From NCBI GenBank assembly GCA_905221605.1, contig CAJNDS010002205.1, positions 462,639 to 526,638 on the forward strand: 64,000 bases of DNA. The letters are read 5' to 3'. The position numbers were made by a program, and so were the translations under genes. Source of the DNA: Symbiodinium natans (Eukaryota > Sar > Dinophyceae > Suessiales > Symbiodiniaceae). Position 1 is the stretch's first letter. Each line of letters opens with the position of its first letter. Positions 1 to 11,168 of the stretch are shown here, in pieces. The notes under the pieces were generated by a model, which saw only the letters and a program-made list of their open reading frames with translations, ran no database searches and was not told where the DNA came from.

Positions 1-1780
1 GGTGAAGTTCTGCCCCCGGCCCTCCAGCATGGGTTGGACACGTGTTGCGCATGGGATCTGGAAGAAGGCCGGAGAGCAGCCATCATTCCTTGTTAGAGAC
101 CAGCGCATAGACTTGGCCTTTCAAGCTATGTACAATGAGGTGTGTCAAGCATTTACCTTTGAGTTGAACATGGTCGTTTGCAGGAAACTGTGAAGCAAGA
201 GGAGGCGGGACTTCTGTGGGCAACAGCTTGTGTGCCTTGTTGAAAGCTGCATATTCGCACTGCCCTGGCGTTTAACACATGTGTCAACACATGTTTAATA
301 TAGGGGTCGGAATAAGTGCTAACAGTATTCCCCTTATGGTCGCTTTATAAGTATACTATAATAACCCTATTCTAATTCTTAAGGCCCCTAAGAACTATGG
401 GTCCGGAAGTCGTGAGGCCTCATGAGGCCACGTGGCAGGCTACAAAAAAATCTCGACATGCCATAGGCTGCCATGCTTCGGTGAGATAAGAGATGAGCTT
501 CGGACGAGTGTCGGTACACCCAAACTTTATCTTGGGGCGGCGCCCAAATCTGATTCGCTGTTTTGCTTTGATACTAGTAGCGGGTCATACGCCGCCTGCA
601 GACGAACGTTGTGATGGTCAATCGGTTGGTCTGGAAATTGGGGGACTTTGTGTGTCTATGTAAAACGTTAGGGATGCAAGGACCATGAGAACTTGTTGCA
701 ATGCTGTGCCGCAGACGTTAAACATTCGGCCGGAAGATGTGCTTGCAACATCCGTTGATGATGGCTTGTGCGCGGGAAAAGTTTGTTTAACAGCTTTTGT
801 GATCAGCACGTTGCGCAAGCACAGAAGGCCATCCAGTGGATTTCCTTCATTAGCTTGGAAATTGGTAATTAAATGTAATTAGGCCAAGTAAGAAGGCAGT
901 TGGAGTCCTCCAAAAAAGTCTTAGCGCCGTCCATGCGCTCACAGGTTGGCAGCCTCCCGACCCTCTTGCCGAAGGCTGGGGTCCAGACTGTTGGGGCACT
1001 TTCACATGTGAAGCTTGAATCGGTCAGGTTGGGGAAAGATTGCCCTAAGCCCTACCCCCTAAGCTAGCCTAAATTCTAGGAGAGCGACCCTGTTGCGTAT
1101 CCTTTTCCTTGCCTAATGCCGCATAAGCTGATTTTGGAGTTTGGGCAGATGCGTTCCGGCGGCCGGGTCTAATCGCAGCTGATAAATGGAGTTGCGCACT
1201 TCAGCGAAGAGACCGCTGCTTGACATTTTACAGAATGCTGTTGGATTCGCAGGCAGGCAAGCACAAGACCATCGAAGTTCGCAAGAAGTGGCTAAATGAT
1301 GCAGTACATGAATAGCAGTAGGAATCGCAGACTGCAACAGCTGCTAAAGCATTATGCTCGCAGACGTGCTTCTGGCTTTACTTAAATTAGCCATTGCTCA
1401 CCTTGAGCATCTTCGCGCGTACAGGATGGTGCAGAGCTCAACATAGGAACCATCCAGCTCATGAAAACGTTTGCAGGATGACCTCACATCATGGCTGCCA
1501 CCACCAGCAACCTTCCTGCAACTGCTCATCTCCCGACGATGCTCAGCGCCTGGGATCGGAGGGCGAGAAAAACATGCGGCGAAAACGTGTTGAGGAGGAT
1601 GCCTTTCAGATCCTCAGAAGCCAGCTTCAGCCCAGCTCCTAGCGAAGCCTTTGCAGTTTTTGTAGTGGCCGATGAAGAAGAACCGGAGATCCTGCGAACA
1701 GCTGTGTGATTGTGTGCTGTATGGTTGCTAGTTGGATGGAGTGCGTGAGTCAGTGGGAGACATAGCGATGAGAGGGAGAG
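1..1780. other. Host DNA without a supportable gene
   Basis: Mixed-composition sequence. The open frames here are short, overlap on both strands and show no recognisable domain or repeated family. One copy of a dispersed repeat (298-395) is the only element I can define. I see no RNA gene. Confidence 0.5.
298..395 (+). repeat. Dispersed repeat family, copy 1
   Basis: Begins around GGGGTCGGAATAA, then an 'AGTATTCCC' core, an AT-rich middle and an end near 'TTCTAATTCTTAAGGCCCC'. Two more diverged copies in the same order occur at 7868-7950 and 17978-18090. There are no coding signs. It is probably a short non-autonomous element or a remnant of one. Confidence 0.6.
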
Positions 1781-1787
1781 TGGGGGA

Positions 1788-1798
1788 GAGAGAGCGAA

Positions 1799-1863
<65 letters not shown>

Positions 1864-2002
1864 AAAAAAAAAGCATGCAAAAAACCAAGGGAAGAGGTGG
1901 AGAGGGAGAGGAGAGGAGAGGGAGGGAGAGGAGAGGGAGAGAGGGAGAGGGAGAGGGAGAGGGAGAGGGAGAGGGAGAGGGAGAGGGAGACAGAGACAGA
2001 GG
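1788..2002 (+). repeat. GA-rich microsatellite, (GA)n then (GGGAGA)n
   Basis: A (GA)n run, an A tract, then GGGAGA hexamer repeats. The long Arg/Glu-rich and Ser/Leu-rich reading frames across it on both strands are translations of the simple repeat and should not be taken as genes. Confidence 0.9.
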
Positions 2003-2078
2003 GCGAGAACCTTTACAAGGGGGGTCCTCTCAAGCGCGCAGAAGAAGAAGGGCGAGAACGAACATCAAGTTCAGACCC

Positions 2079-2492
2079 ATGTTTAGCAGCTGGCTGCACG
2101 CCCTCGCATCTCATTTGCCGGTGTTGCGCATGTCTACGCAGCATCTGCCACCAAGGCAAGCGGGATATGTTCCCACGGTGAAGTATTCCAAGCTCGATGG
2201 TGGAAGGGTGTGCGCAATCCTGAATCTGCAGAAGCATGGTACCTGTCGCCAGTATATTGGGCGGGCTGCCAGCTCGAAGGATGAAGCGCGGCTCTTGTTG
2301 GTCGATGCAATTCTGGAAGATGATGCCATGATGGCGACATTGAGCAACCTTGGTATTCCGCGGCATATTCAGACATCAGAAGATTTCATTGCAGGCAAGA
2401 GGCGATCCCACAAGCATTCCCAGGATGACACATGTAGCACAAAGGGTCATTGTTCCTCGTCGGGTCAGGGAATGATAGTCAGTGATGCTTAG
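2079..2492 (+). CDS. Possible coding exon, weak dsRNA-binding-like pattern
   Basis: A 137-residue open frame counted from an internal ATG after the microsatellite; the frame is also open upstream only through simple repeat. The central part (around 'VPTVKYSKLDGG' to 'SSKDEARLLLVDAIL') loosely resembles the end of a double-stranded-RNA-binding fold, where a Ser-Lys-x-Glu-Ala segment precedes a helix. That is a pattern impression only. The C-terminus is Ser/His/Lys-rich. There are no neighbours to support it, and overlapping minus-strand frames are almost as long. It may be a single exon of an intron-rich host gene or a chance frame. Confidence 0.25.
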   Translation: MFSSWLHALASHLPVLRMSTQHLPPRQAGYVPTVKYSKLDGGRVCAILNLQKHGTCRQYIGRAASSKDEARLLLVDAILEDDAMMATLSNLGIPRHIQTSEDFIAGKRRSHKHSQDDTCSTKGHCSSSGQGMIVSDA

Positions 2493-3059
2493 CGGCTTAG
2501 CGTGCAAAGGGTGGATGCTTGCGGACATGTTTCCATGGATGACCTCTGTCTGCCGATTGCAAGCGTGATAAAAGGAGCGCGAGCTTTCTTCTCTTGCATG
2601 TTGAATCGTTGCAGTGCAGCTTGTTGTCTGAGCTCAGTAACTTGTCACAGCACCGTCCAGGTCGCCAGATAGATCGTGGAGGCGTCGAACGAGTGGGTTG
2701 GTGCTTGCGAAGCAAGTTCATCAGCCTCCACGTTTACGCCATAATTCGCAGCGTGCGCTCACAACATCTTTCTGTCCTAACAGCAACTACTGAGTCTTGT
2801 CTGAATGCTGGTCTCTATTGACACGTGCTGGCGCTGATGTGAAGAGCGGAGAGACTGTCATTGCAGTGTTGGCAGGTGCCCACTTCAACTCGGCTTGCTC
2901 ACAAGGTGACAGCTGCCTGGCAATCCTTGGTTCAGGGCCTTTAGGGTTTACGATTTTGGCTGTGTTCTTTGGTTTTTTGTTTTGCTGAAGTGTGCGGGTT
3001 TGAGAAAAGTCCCAAAAACCTTCTCAACAACTGCCTTTGCAAGCCCAGTGGCCAGGAAG

Positions 3060-3200
3060 GAGCCTACACCTAAACCCTGCGAACCCCACAGACCCCAAAC
3101 CCACAAACCCCCCTAAACCATAAGCCCTCAATCCTAAACCCTAAACCACAAACCCCCCCAAAACCCTAAGCCCTAAACCCCAAACCCCAAACCCTAAACG
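3060..3200 (-). repeat. Degenerate CCCTAAA/CCCCAAA array
   Basis: C-strand telomere-like heptamers with many variants (CCCCAAA, CCCACAAA, CCATAAG). It is more decayed than the arrays further right. Confidence 0.75.
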
Positions 3201-3439
3201 GCGACTTGGGGGCCTCCGGAGATTGTAGGAAGCTAGGCAAGCGCGCCCAATAACCCTCCCAAGTGCTGCTCAAGTGCTCTCGAGTGTTCTGGTGTAAGCC
3301 GTCAGGCTGTCCATATCTGGTTTTGTGAATCAGGGTTTGGGGGAGACTTAGCGTTTTATGTTCATGGTTGTATTCAGGAATAACAAGTCTCAGGTTTTAG
3401 CAAGCAGTTGTAGAGTAGACATGACTATCCTCGACGAAG

Positions 3440-4310
3440 GAGAAATTGAACCATGAGCTCTTTACCCCATTCCCCCACTTCGCACTCGCCCCCTCGCTCA
3501 CGATTTGGAATAGTGTCCGAGGGTGTTTCGAAGTTGAAGGTTTGCGCGGATTGGAAAAGCGTGGAACTCAAAAGATTGCACGTTTTGAAAGCTCGGAATT
3601 GGACATCTCTGGAGGTTGGAACGTTTGAGAGTTGCAGAGCTTCGGTTTGCGCGAGAGGTGCGTTCAAGCCAAACGTTCAAGCTCCGAACTTTTGAAACTC
3701 CAGACCCGTATAATTTTCAGCCGTTCGAGTTCAAAATGCTGCTCTCAAACTCAAGCTTCAAGCTTTCGCCGTTTCCGAGTGCAGGCTTCAAAGCTTGAGA
3801 GCTCGAGCTTTGGAAGGTTTGCGGCTTCAAGGCTTGAAAGTTGGTGCAGGTGCCACAAGGACGCTCGGCCAGAGTTGCGACTCGTCGCATGTTTCTTTCG
3901 AACTCGCCCCCCGCAGCACCCCCCCCCCCCCCCACCACCCCCCTCCAACTTTCGAACGCTCAAGCTCTCAAGCTTGCTTTCGAACTTCAAACGTGCAAAC
4001 ATTCAAAGTTTCAGTCTGCAGACTGTTCAAACCCCAAATTCCCCAAACAAACTTTAAAACTTTCAGGGCTTCGGTTTCCAGACGTTTCCCCAAACTTTTG
4101 AAGCCTTCAAGCCCTCAAGCTCTCGAACCTCAAGCGCTGGTGGACGCCTGCGCCTGATGGCGACCCTCTCAAACTTTCACTTTCGAACCTTTGTAAAAAG
4201 CTCCAACTCCAAAACTCTCGAACTCAGGAAGCTCCAAACTTGCCAACCCTCAAGCCTCGAAACTTCAAGACTTCAAAACGGCCCCATGTTTCAAACATTC
4301 AACTCCTGTC
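3440..4310. repeat. Degenerate array of TTCAAA / TTGAAG-type short words
   Basis: An irregular tandem of 8-12 bp words built from TTCAAACTTT, CTCAAGCT and GAACTTCAA. The left part (to about 3640) reads mainly on the G strand (GAAGTTGAAGG, TTTTGAAAGC) and the rest mainly on the C strand, giving a loose inverted arrangement. A C/CA-rich tract lies at 3911-3946. The several 60-140 residue frames over it are repeat translations. Confidence 0.6.
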
Positions 4311-4436
4311 CATAGTGCCCTCACTTGCCCCAGGGGGACATCGGCCAGCTGGCGCTAGGGGCCCCGGCGTGGCAGGGACCTCGGGCAGCTCATAAGTGGT
4401 TTTGGGAGGGCAGCTCCGATGAAGGGTTCCGGGAGG

Positions 4437-4480
4437 TGTATAGGGTTTAGGGTTTAGGGTTTAGGGTTTAGGGTTTTTGG
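4437..4480 (+). repeat. Short TTTAGGG array
   Basis: About five perfect G-strand heptamers, followed within 200 bp by degenerate C-strand units (about 4610-4650). Confidence 0.85.
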
Positions 4481-5033
4481 GGGTTTAGGCTTGAGAGTTT
4501 CAGAGTTTAGAGTTGCAGTTCACCTTCAGTTTGGGGCGTTTAGGGCGTCCACACGGGGCCTCACACCCCAAGCTTTGCGCGTCTTCGCTTTCCCCCGGCT
4601 CGAGCTACCCTAACCCCCTATGAACCCAAAACCCTTAAACCCCTAAACCCCGAAATTATGGCAACGAAGTCTGCAACCTTCTGAAAACTCGGTTCTACAG
4701 CCTGGCGGTTTACAGGGCTCATTTGTTTTTCCTTCCCGGGTCTTCATAAAGGGGGTTTGATAGTTTTTTGGTTTTAATGCAGGGTTCTGATAGAGTCGTG
4801 ACAGGGTTTTTCTATCGGTCTTTCCTGGGTTTCTATAGATTTTCATCAGATTTTTATAGGGTCTTGATTGGGTTGTTATAGGAATTTGACAGGTTTGTAT
4901 AGGGTCCACACTGAGTCTACAAGCTATTTGTTCTTATGAGGCGAGGGTTCATAGAGCTTATGGGGCTTTTACGGCTATGAGGCTCATTTTGAATGAGGTC
5001 TGGGAAGCCCGCAATCGCGGAAAACGCATGTTC

Positions 5034-5492
5034 TCACCGGGTCCAAAAACGCATGTTCCAAAAATGCGTATCCCAAAACGCATGTCCAAAAATGCATGTT
5101 CCGAAAATGCCTACCCAAGAATGCATGTTCCGAAAAACATGTCCAAACACACACGTCCAAGAACGCATCTTGCAAACATGCACGTCCAGAAATGCATATC
5201 CAAAAATGCCGGGCGCAGCGAGGGTGGGTTTAGGGGCGAGCTCATTCTCAGAACATTTTGCTTTGACATGCATTTTTGGAACATGCAATTTTGGATATGC
5301 ATTTTTGGATGTGCATTTTTGGAACATGCATTTTTGGACATGCATTTTTGGAGCATGCATTTTTGGAGCATGCATTTTTGGAGCATGCATTTTTGGACAT
5401 GCGGCATGCGTATTTGGGTGTGCGTTTTTGGCACATGCATTTTTGGAGAATGCACTTGTGGACATGCGTTTTTGGATATGCATTAGGCGTTT
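5034..5492. repeat. Inverted array of a 15-bp unit (CATGCATTTTTGGAN)
   Basis: The left arm (about 5040-5210) carries degenerate copies of TCCAAAAATGCATG. The right arm (about 5268-5490) carries the reverse complement, CATGCATTTTTGGA, in clean 15-bp steps, with the best copies at 5325-5400. The arms flank a unique spacer of about 60 bp, so the locus could form a long imperfect hairpin. The Cys/Phe/His- and Lys/Met-rich frames here are translations of the 15-mer. Confidence 0.85.
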
Positions 5493-5499
5493 TCCGTTT

Positions 5500-6530
5500 T
5501 CCACCTTATTCGGAATGAGCTTCATAATTTCACGGGGGTTGTTTATTGAAAGTTTGACAGTGTAGGCCCTCCAAGAGCCCTAAACCCTGGACCCCAAAAC
5601 AAGGCGGCTCATCTTACTGCGGCGCATCTTCTCGCGGGGACCCCAGGCTTGATGTGGTTGGTGGCGGTTGGCGCAGATGGCCACGGAACCCCAACTACAC
5701 TACAATCCCCAAGCAGGAATGCAGGTATCCTGAGTTTGGAATTCCCACTATAACAGGTTTGTGAGTGTTCAGGACAGCCGTGGCCGTGCTGCTCTTCTGC
5801 CTATGGCGCTATGGGCGCAGGCCGATCCTCCCCTGGAACACACCGGAATCCTACGTGAAGCATCAAGTGATGCATCGGTGTGATGCATCGGTGTGGCACT
5901 TCCGAGATTCGGGACTATGTGCCCAGGAGCTTCACTTTCTGGCGAAGCGCTTCGCCATCTGCCAGGTGCGCAGGGAACAGGTGATAAGAGGGAAAGATGC
6001 TAGATGGGAGGGCGGAATCGAAGGTTAGGGAAAGGAGCAATCTCTCCCCTCACACAACAGCAAACTGCAGTCCGGCCCTGCTGTAGTCACTGCTCTCAGG
6101 TCAAGATGGATCCGTGGATGGATCCGTGTCTGACATGACCAAGATGTTGAATGGTGAGTGCTCGGCTGCTTGATACCTGATATCTTTGCATGCTTAGCAA
6201 AGTGCCCGCTCCAGTTTCAGGACCTGCGGACCTTTCAAAGAAAATCTAGAAGGAACGTGTAGCGATTTCGAAGTAGCTTTGTCGAATCTCTCCGTTCCAT
6301 GGCATTGCTGTTTCCCTCGTTCGGCCCCCGAAGGGGATGGCCCGATCCAGAACTGAATGCAAAGCTCTTTCTCGTGAAGACTCGAAAAAAGGAGATCACG
6401 AATGCCCTTTGCAGCAATTTGCACCATTCCGAGCGCAGCCTCAAGCGCGGCGCACGCTGTGTCGTTTCGCTTCGAATCGTTCTCACCCGGGCGCGCCACT
6501 TTCAGGCTCATGGGACAACGACGACCCTCA
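5500..6530. other. Host DNA, no supportable gene
   Basis: Frames of 80-105 residues overlap on both strands without recognisable motifs. The 87-residue frame at 5765-6028 has a hydrophobic start but no other support. Confidence 0.4.
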
Positions 6531-6634
6531 AACCCTAAACCCTGAAAAACATCTGGATCTTCGGGGGATCACCCTCACCCCTAAACCTTGAGGGCGGCGC
6601 GAAAAGTAACCCTGATACCCCCATACATCCCCAC

Positions 6635-6782
6635 AGGGTTTAGGGTTTAGGGTTTAGGGTTTAGGGTGTATAAGGGTTTAGGGTTTATAGTTAGGGTTTA
6701 GGGTTTAGGGTTTAGGGTTTAGGGTTTAGGGTTTAGGGTTTAGGGTTTAGGGTTTAGGGTTTAGGGTTTAGGGTTTAGGGTA
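6635..6782 (+). repeat. TTTAGGG telomere-like array
   Basis: Near-perfect G-strand heptamers with a small imperfection around 6668-6690. It is followed 125 bp later by a C-strand array (6908-6962), so the two face each other. Confidence 0.97.
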
Positions 6783-6907
6783 ACCCTGGTACCCCCATAC
6801 TAGGGTAGGGACGCGACGCAGGGCTCCATGTCGTGCCTGACGAGAAGATGGCCGACACCTTTGGAGCTGCACGCTGTCTCGCTGGCCGCCGCAGATGATG
6901 CTCTTAG

Positions 6908-6962
6908 GCTAAACCCTAAACCCTAAACCCTAAACCCTAAACCCTAAACCCTAAACCCTAAA
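6908..6962 (-). repeat. CCCTAAA telomere-like array
   Basis: About eight perfect C-strand heptamers. It is the inverted partner of the preceding G-strand array. Confidence 0.97.
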
Positions 6963-7396
6963 CTATTTAGTGGACCATACAATTATACTAGACTACCATA
7001 TGCCCCCGGCACAATATAGAAGAGTATAGTATCGTATATTGCTGTATGCCCTTCATCCAGGAGTGCGGGTCAGCATTGTGAAAGACTTCAGGGTTTAAAG
7101 TTTAGCAGCTAAGGCTGTTCCGATGCTGTTCCCCATGTACACCGTGGCCGCCAAAAGCCTGCTGGAGATCTGCTCCTCCAAAGCCATAAGGGCGTAGGGC
7201 TTTTGCACTGTGCTAAGGAATCAGATGACCAAAGTCTAGATTTGGGTTTTTTTTTTGAGCCTTGCACCCCCAAAAAAAGAAAGACCAAAGGGTCAAAAGA
7301 CCTAAGTACAGTGTGCTTGCCCACAACCACAGAAATTAACTGTGCGTATGGAAGCCCGAAGTAGGTTTTGGGTGAGAACTTGAACCCAAGACCGTA

Positions 7397-7543
7397 AACC
7401 CTAAACCCTACATTCCCTAAACCCTAAACCCTAAGCCCTAAACCCTTAACCCTAAACCCTAAACCCTAAACCCTAAACCCTAAACCCTAAACCCTAAACC
7501 CTAAACCCTAAACCCTAAACCCTAAACCCTAAACCCTAAACCC
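7397..7543 (-). repeat. CCCTAAA telomere-like array
   Basis: About twenty C-strand heptamers ending just before a candidate exon (7560-7637), which is itself followed by a G-strand array. This is the C-array / exon / G-array order seen repeatedly in this window. Confidence 0.97.
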
Positions 7544-7555
7544 ACCCAGCACTTC

Positions 7556-7639
7556 GGAGAGTTTTCAAGCAAGCGAATGGGCCCAGCAGGATATGACTGC
7601 GATTGAGCCGCACGAGAAGCTGAAGGCAGCTGCGCAAGT
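7556..7639 (+). CDS. Candidate short exon between telomere-like arrays
   Basis: Open in the frame reading SESFQASEWAQQDMTAIEPH and then EKLKAAAQ, followed by GTGTGAGGG as a possible donor. It lies directly between a C-strand and a G-strand array. No domain is recognisable, and it could belong to a gene upstream of the ankyrin-type gene. The acceptor is ambiguous (AG within 'CTTCGGAGAG'). Confidence 0.3.
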
Positions 7640-7644
7640 GTGAG

Positions 7645-7697
7645 GGTTTAGGGTTTAGGGTTTAGGGTTTAGGGTTTAGGGTTTAGGGTGTAGGGTT
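7645..7697 (+). repeat. TTTAGGG telomere-like array
   Basis: About seven G-strand heptamers starting immediately after the candidate exon at 7556-7639. Confidence 0.95.
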
Positions 7698-7867
7698 TAC
7701 AGGACCTTGTTTCGGCGCAATATGTTGCATGTTTTTTTGCTACCAGGGGGTTTTGTCTTCAAAGCTCGGGGCATATGCCCCAAACTCCAGACCTAAGCCT
7801 GAAATGAATTCGATGTCACAAGGCAAAGCCCAAACCTGAGATCCGAGGGCCGAGTCCTGAGAAGCCG

Positions 7868-7950
7868 TAAAATAGGGGTCGGAATAATTACTAAAAGTAT
7901 TCCCGTAGGGTCCCTCTATAACTATGCTATTCTAATTATTCAGGGCATTT
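7868..7950 (+). repeat. Dispersed repeat family, copy 2
   Basis: Shares with copy 1 (298-395) the order GGGGTCGGAATAA, AGTATTCCC, a CTATA-rich middle and TTCTAATTATTCAGG. It is diverged but colinear. Confidence 0.6.
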
Positions 7951-8300
7951 GTGGCTGTATGGATTTAGGCTTAAGGCTCTGAGGGCTTTAAGGTGAGGGG
8001 GGTATCTGCTTTGGCGTGCGAAGCTTTTTTGAACTCTCGGTCAGCACGGCGTCAGACAAGGCCCCGTGAAATAGTTCGTGATTTCCCCCTGGTAGCTTTA
8101 GATCGCGGAGTCCTTTGCGATCTTTGCAGAATCATGGGTCTTTCTGAAGATGCCCTAAACCCTAAACCCTAAACCCTAAACCCCAAACCCTCAGCCCCAA
8201 ACCCCAAACCTTAAACTCTGCCACCCTGATGTTCCTTTCTAGGAATCCTTTGGACCGAAGTCGAGGGGTTGGAGTGCAGTGTCGGTTGGCTTCGTGGGTC

Positions 8301-8518
8301 GGAGTAGGCCCTGATTTCCCTGTTTTAGGGTTGGGGTTTAGGGTTTAGGGTTTAGGGTTTAGGGTTTAGGGTTTAGGGTTTAGGGTTTAGGGTTTAGGGT
8401 TTAGGGTTTAGGGTTAAGGGTTTAGGGTTTAGGGTTTAGGGTTTAGGGTTCGTGGGTCGGAGCTCACTATTTTGGGACGCGGAGTAGGCCCTGATTTCCC
8501 TGTTTTAGGGTTGGGGTT
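8301..8518 (+). repeat. TTTAGGG array flanked by a 38-bp direct duplication
   Basis: An array of about sixteen G-strand heptamers (8337-8452) lies between two copies of one unique-sequence segment, 8301-8338 and 8481-8518, starting GGAGTAGGCCCTGATTTCCC. A shorter stretch upstream of it (TTCGTGGGTCGGAG, about 8290 and 8450) is also repeated. The layout suggests the array arrived with duplication of neighbouring sequence. Confidence 0.9.
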
Positions 8519-8662
8519 CCTCATTTTCCCTCATCAACTTGTCCTACACTTTACGAGACCATGCTGAACTACATGCTAACCCTGAACCCTAGACCCTAAA
8601 CCCTTCACCCCAAACCCTAAACCCTAAACCCTATACGCTTCTTTCCTGGGCGGTTTTCGTAG

Positions 8663-11075
8663 CACCGCACAGCGCTGCGCAGGTTCGGGGAGATCTCACG
8701 GTCTTCGACGACAGCATGGGGAGCGCTGCATTTATTTCACATCAGTGGGTTGCCAAGCAGCACCCCGACCCTGAAATGAGGCAGATGAGGGTGCTGCAGG
8801 AGACCTTGAGGCGTGTCCTGAGGAGCCAAGGGTCCATCCCTCCAGACTTCGTAACGGAGAGCTTCGTGGCTTCTGCCAAAAGCATCTCTTTCCAAGAGCT
8901 CCAGACACGGCCGCTGTTCTTGTGGTACGACTTCTTCTCCGTCCCCCAACTGGAGAAGCACAAAGGCTACGCCACAGATGAGGAGAACATGAAGCAGCGG
9001 AAGGCCATCAACTGCATCCCAGCTTATGTTGCCAAGTGCCGCTACTTCTTCGCCCTGTGCCCGACAATCGACTGCCCATGGCAGGGCCAGGTGCTGAATG
9101 CGTCGACCTGGGCCAGGCGAGGGGATCCCGCTGTTGCCGGAGCTTTTTTTAGAAAGTAGCAACACATTGTAAAGCAAACCCCAAAAACATGTATGTCAGA
9201 ATGTGGATCTTACAGGCGCGGGTGGTGCCGGATTGAGCGAGCAGCGCGCGAGCTTTCCGAACACGACACGTGGATTCTCGTGCAGAGCTCGACGTCCATG
9301 GAGCTCGTAGGCACCGCGTTTTCATTTGTGACCGGCTCTGTTGGCGAAGGCGAGTTCACAGAGGAGGGCGACCGAGCCAAGCTGGCCGAGGTCATGCAGG
9401 CGATCGTGCGGCGCAAGCTGCTTCTGTCCCTGAGGGCCGGAGATTTGCCCAGCTACCGCCGCCACCTCAACCTCCAAGCAGTGCACCTTCGAGGCTTCGA
9501 AGTGGAGCCTTTGGAGGACATCCTTCCGCTTACGTCCCCTTCGTGCGATGCGGCGGGCGTGGCGGAAGTGGCGGATGTGGCGGGGCATTTTCTTCACCAG
9601 AACGGATTCAGGAAGGTCCGAGAGAGGGATGCTTCAGGCTGGTGCCCGATGCACTATGCGGCCCTGTCAGGGAGGGTGCAGCTGACGGAAGCCCTCCTTC
9701 GGCTGCGTGCCGACCTTAATGGGCGCACCTCCAAGGACGAGCCCAAGCTGGGTTTTGGGCCCTGGATGTCGGCGCTGGACTTGGCAGTCTCTTTTACTTC
9801 TCCAACAGCCTTTATGAACTTTTTGGGTTTGCCCTTATTTAGTAGGAACCCAAACAGTTTGACCTCTTTTTCTCTTTGTTTATTGGAGAAGTAAGGTCTT
9901 CTACAGGCACAACGACGTCGCGCGACTGCTGATCGCCGGAAGAGCCCAGCCGACGGGGGGAGTCTTGCCCGCAATACACCTTGCGTGCGCCTCCGACAAC
10001 GTGGAGGGCATCCGCCTCCTCTCCGAGTCCAGCTGCGACGTCCGCGTGAGCAGTATGACTCCTAGGGAAACTTGGGAGTTTTTTTCAGTTTGGTAGTACG
10101 AGAATCGTTATACTATAATAGTTACTACAATAGTTACTACAATAGATACGATAATAGTTACTATAATAATTACTATAATAGTTACTGTAATAGTTACTAT
10201 AATTCTGAAGAAACAGCAATGAAATGATTGTTGCTAGCGTTCCAAGTCCAGTAGGCCCTGAAAGCTCTATAGGCCCTTAAAAGGCCACCACGGGCAGAAC
10301 CCCAGGCATGGGAGAAGCATGAAGGAGCTAAACCCTAAACCCCTAAACCCCTAAACCCCTAAACCCCTAAACCCCTAAACCCCTAAACCCCTAAACCCCT
10401 AAACCCCTAAACCCCTAAACCCTCTAAACCCCTAAACCCCTAAACCCCTAAACCCCTAAACCCCTAAACCCTCTAAGCCCCTAAGCCCCTAAGCACCCTA
10501 AAGAAGTTCAGTAGAGGACTGGCTTTGGCACCCCGGAGAGTGCCGCCGGCTGGGGTGGCCGGGCCGCCCTGGAGGAGCTCCTCCAAGCCGCAAAAGCAGC
10601 AAAGAGCTCCGTGGGCTCCCTGGATTCCCTGGAACTCTCCCGGGCGCTCTACACTGCCATGAGTGTCAGGGGTGGCTCCGCGGAGATGGTGGAATACCTC
10701 ACCGGCCTGGGAGCCGACGTGAACTTCCAATATGACCCGAAGCGTGATCTGAACTGGCTGGGCCGGGTGCTGATCGCGGCCAAGTCGCTGCAGCACCGCT
10801 TCGGGACGCAGACGGTGATGACCTCGGTCGCCGTCCACTGCCACGGCCGCACGCCCCTCATGGCGGCCCTGCAGTCAGCGCAGTACGAGGGCGCCGCGGC
10901 CCTGATCGCGGCGGGGGCCCGGCTGGACATCAAAAACTGCCGGGGCTGGAGGGCGGCGATGGCCAAGGCCGAGGTCCCAAAGTTTCTGAGGCAGGGCCTC
11001 GAAGGCGACCCCTCGGAGTGCAAGAGGGTGTCCTCCCTCGCGCTTCCGGGCGGCTATGTCGAAGTCGTCATCTAG
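8663..11075 (+). CDS. FISHQW-type protein with ankyrin-like repeats (four exons, 5' end not found)
   Basis: Gene model join(8663-9116, 9216-9786, 9896-10045, 10515-11075). Intron 1 is GC-AG (AG|GCGAGG ... CAG|GCGCGG), introns 2 and 3 are GT-AG, and the frame is kept throughout. The first shown exon reads HSAAQVRGDLTVFDDSMG and then AAFISHQW; this N-terminal block, with 'WYDFFSVPQ' and 'AINCIPAYVAKCRYFFALCP', is a family I associate with dinoflagellate genomes. Ankyrin-like segments follow: 'GWCPMHYAALSGRVQLTEAL', 'HNDVARLLIAGRAQPTGG', 'GRTPLMAALQSAQYEGAAAL'. The frame is open upstream of ATG 8716 back to an acceptor-like TAG at 8660-8662, so at least one 5' exon is missing. The last 186 residues end at TAG 11075. 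Intron 3 holds a CCCCTAAA array and a TACTATAATAGT repeat. The molecular role is unknown; ankyrin repeats usually bind protein partners. Confidence 0.75.
10080..10205 (+). repeat. TACTATAATAGT-type tandem repeat in an intron
   Basis: A 12-15 bp AT-rich unit (GTTACTATAATA) repeated about eight times with variation, inside the last intron of the ankyrin-type gene. Confidence 0.85.
10328..10490 (-). repeat. CCCCTAAA array in an intron
   Basis: An octamer variant of the telomere-like repeat, about twenty copies. It ends about 25 bp before the last exon of the ankyrin-type gene, so a C-strand array forms the 3' end of a well-supported intron. Confidence 0.97.
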
Positions 11076-11088
11076 GCGAACTTTGCTG

Positions 11089-11168
11089 GGGTTTAGGGTT
11101 TAGGGAGTTTAGGGTTTAGGGTTTGGGGTTTGGGGTTTGGGGTTTAGGGTTTGGGGTTTAGGGTTTCG
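11089..11168 (+). repeat. TTTAGGG/TTTGGGG array after the last ankyrin-type exon
   Basis: A G-strand array starting 14 bp after the stop codon of the preceding gene, with mixed TTTAGGG and TTTGGGG units. Confidence 0.93.

Noticed and set aside
1526-2181. Long Ser/Leu-rich (minus) and Arg/Glu-rich (plus) frames
   Set aside because: Both are translations of the GA/TC microsatellite.
4984-5565. Several 60-190 residue frames rich in Cys, Phe, His, Lys and Met
   Set aside because: All follow the 15-bp repeat period and occur in five frames at once, so they are repeat translations rather than a zinc-finger gene.
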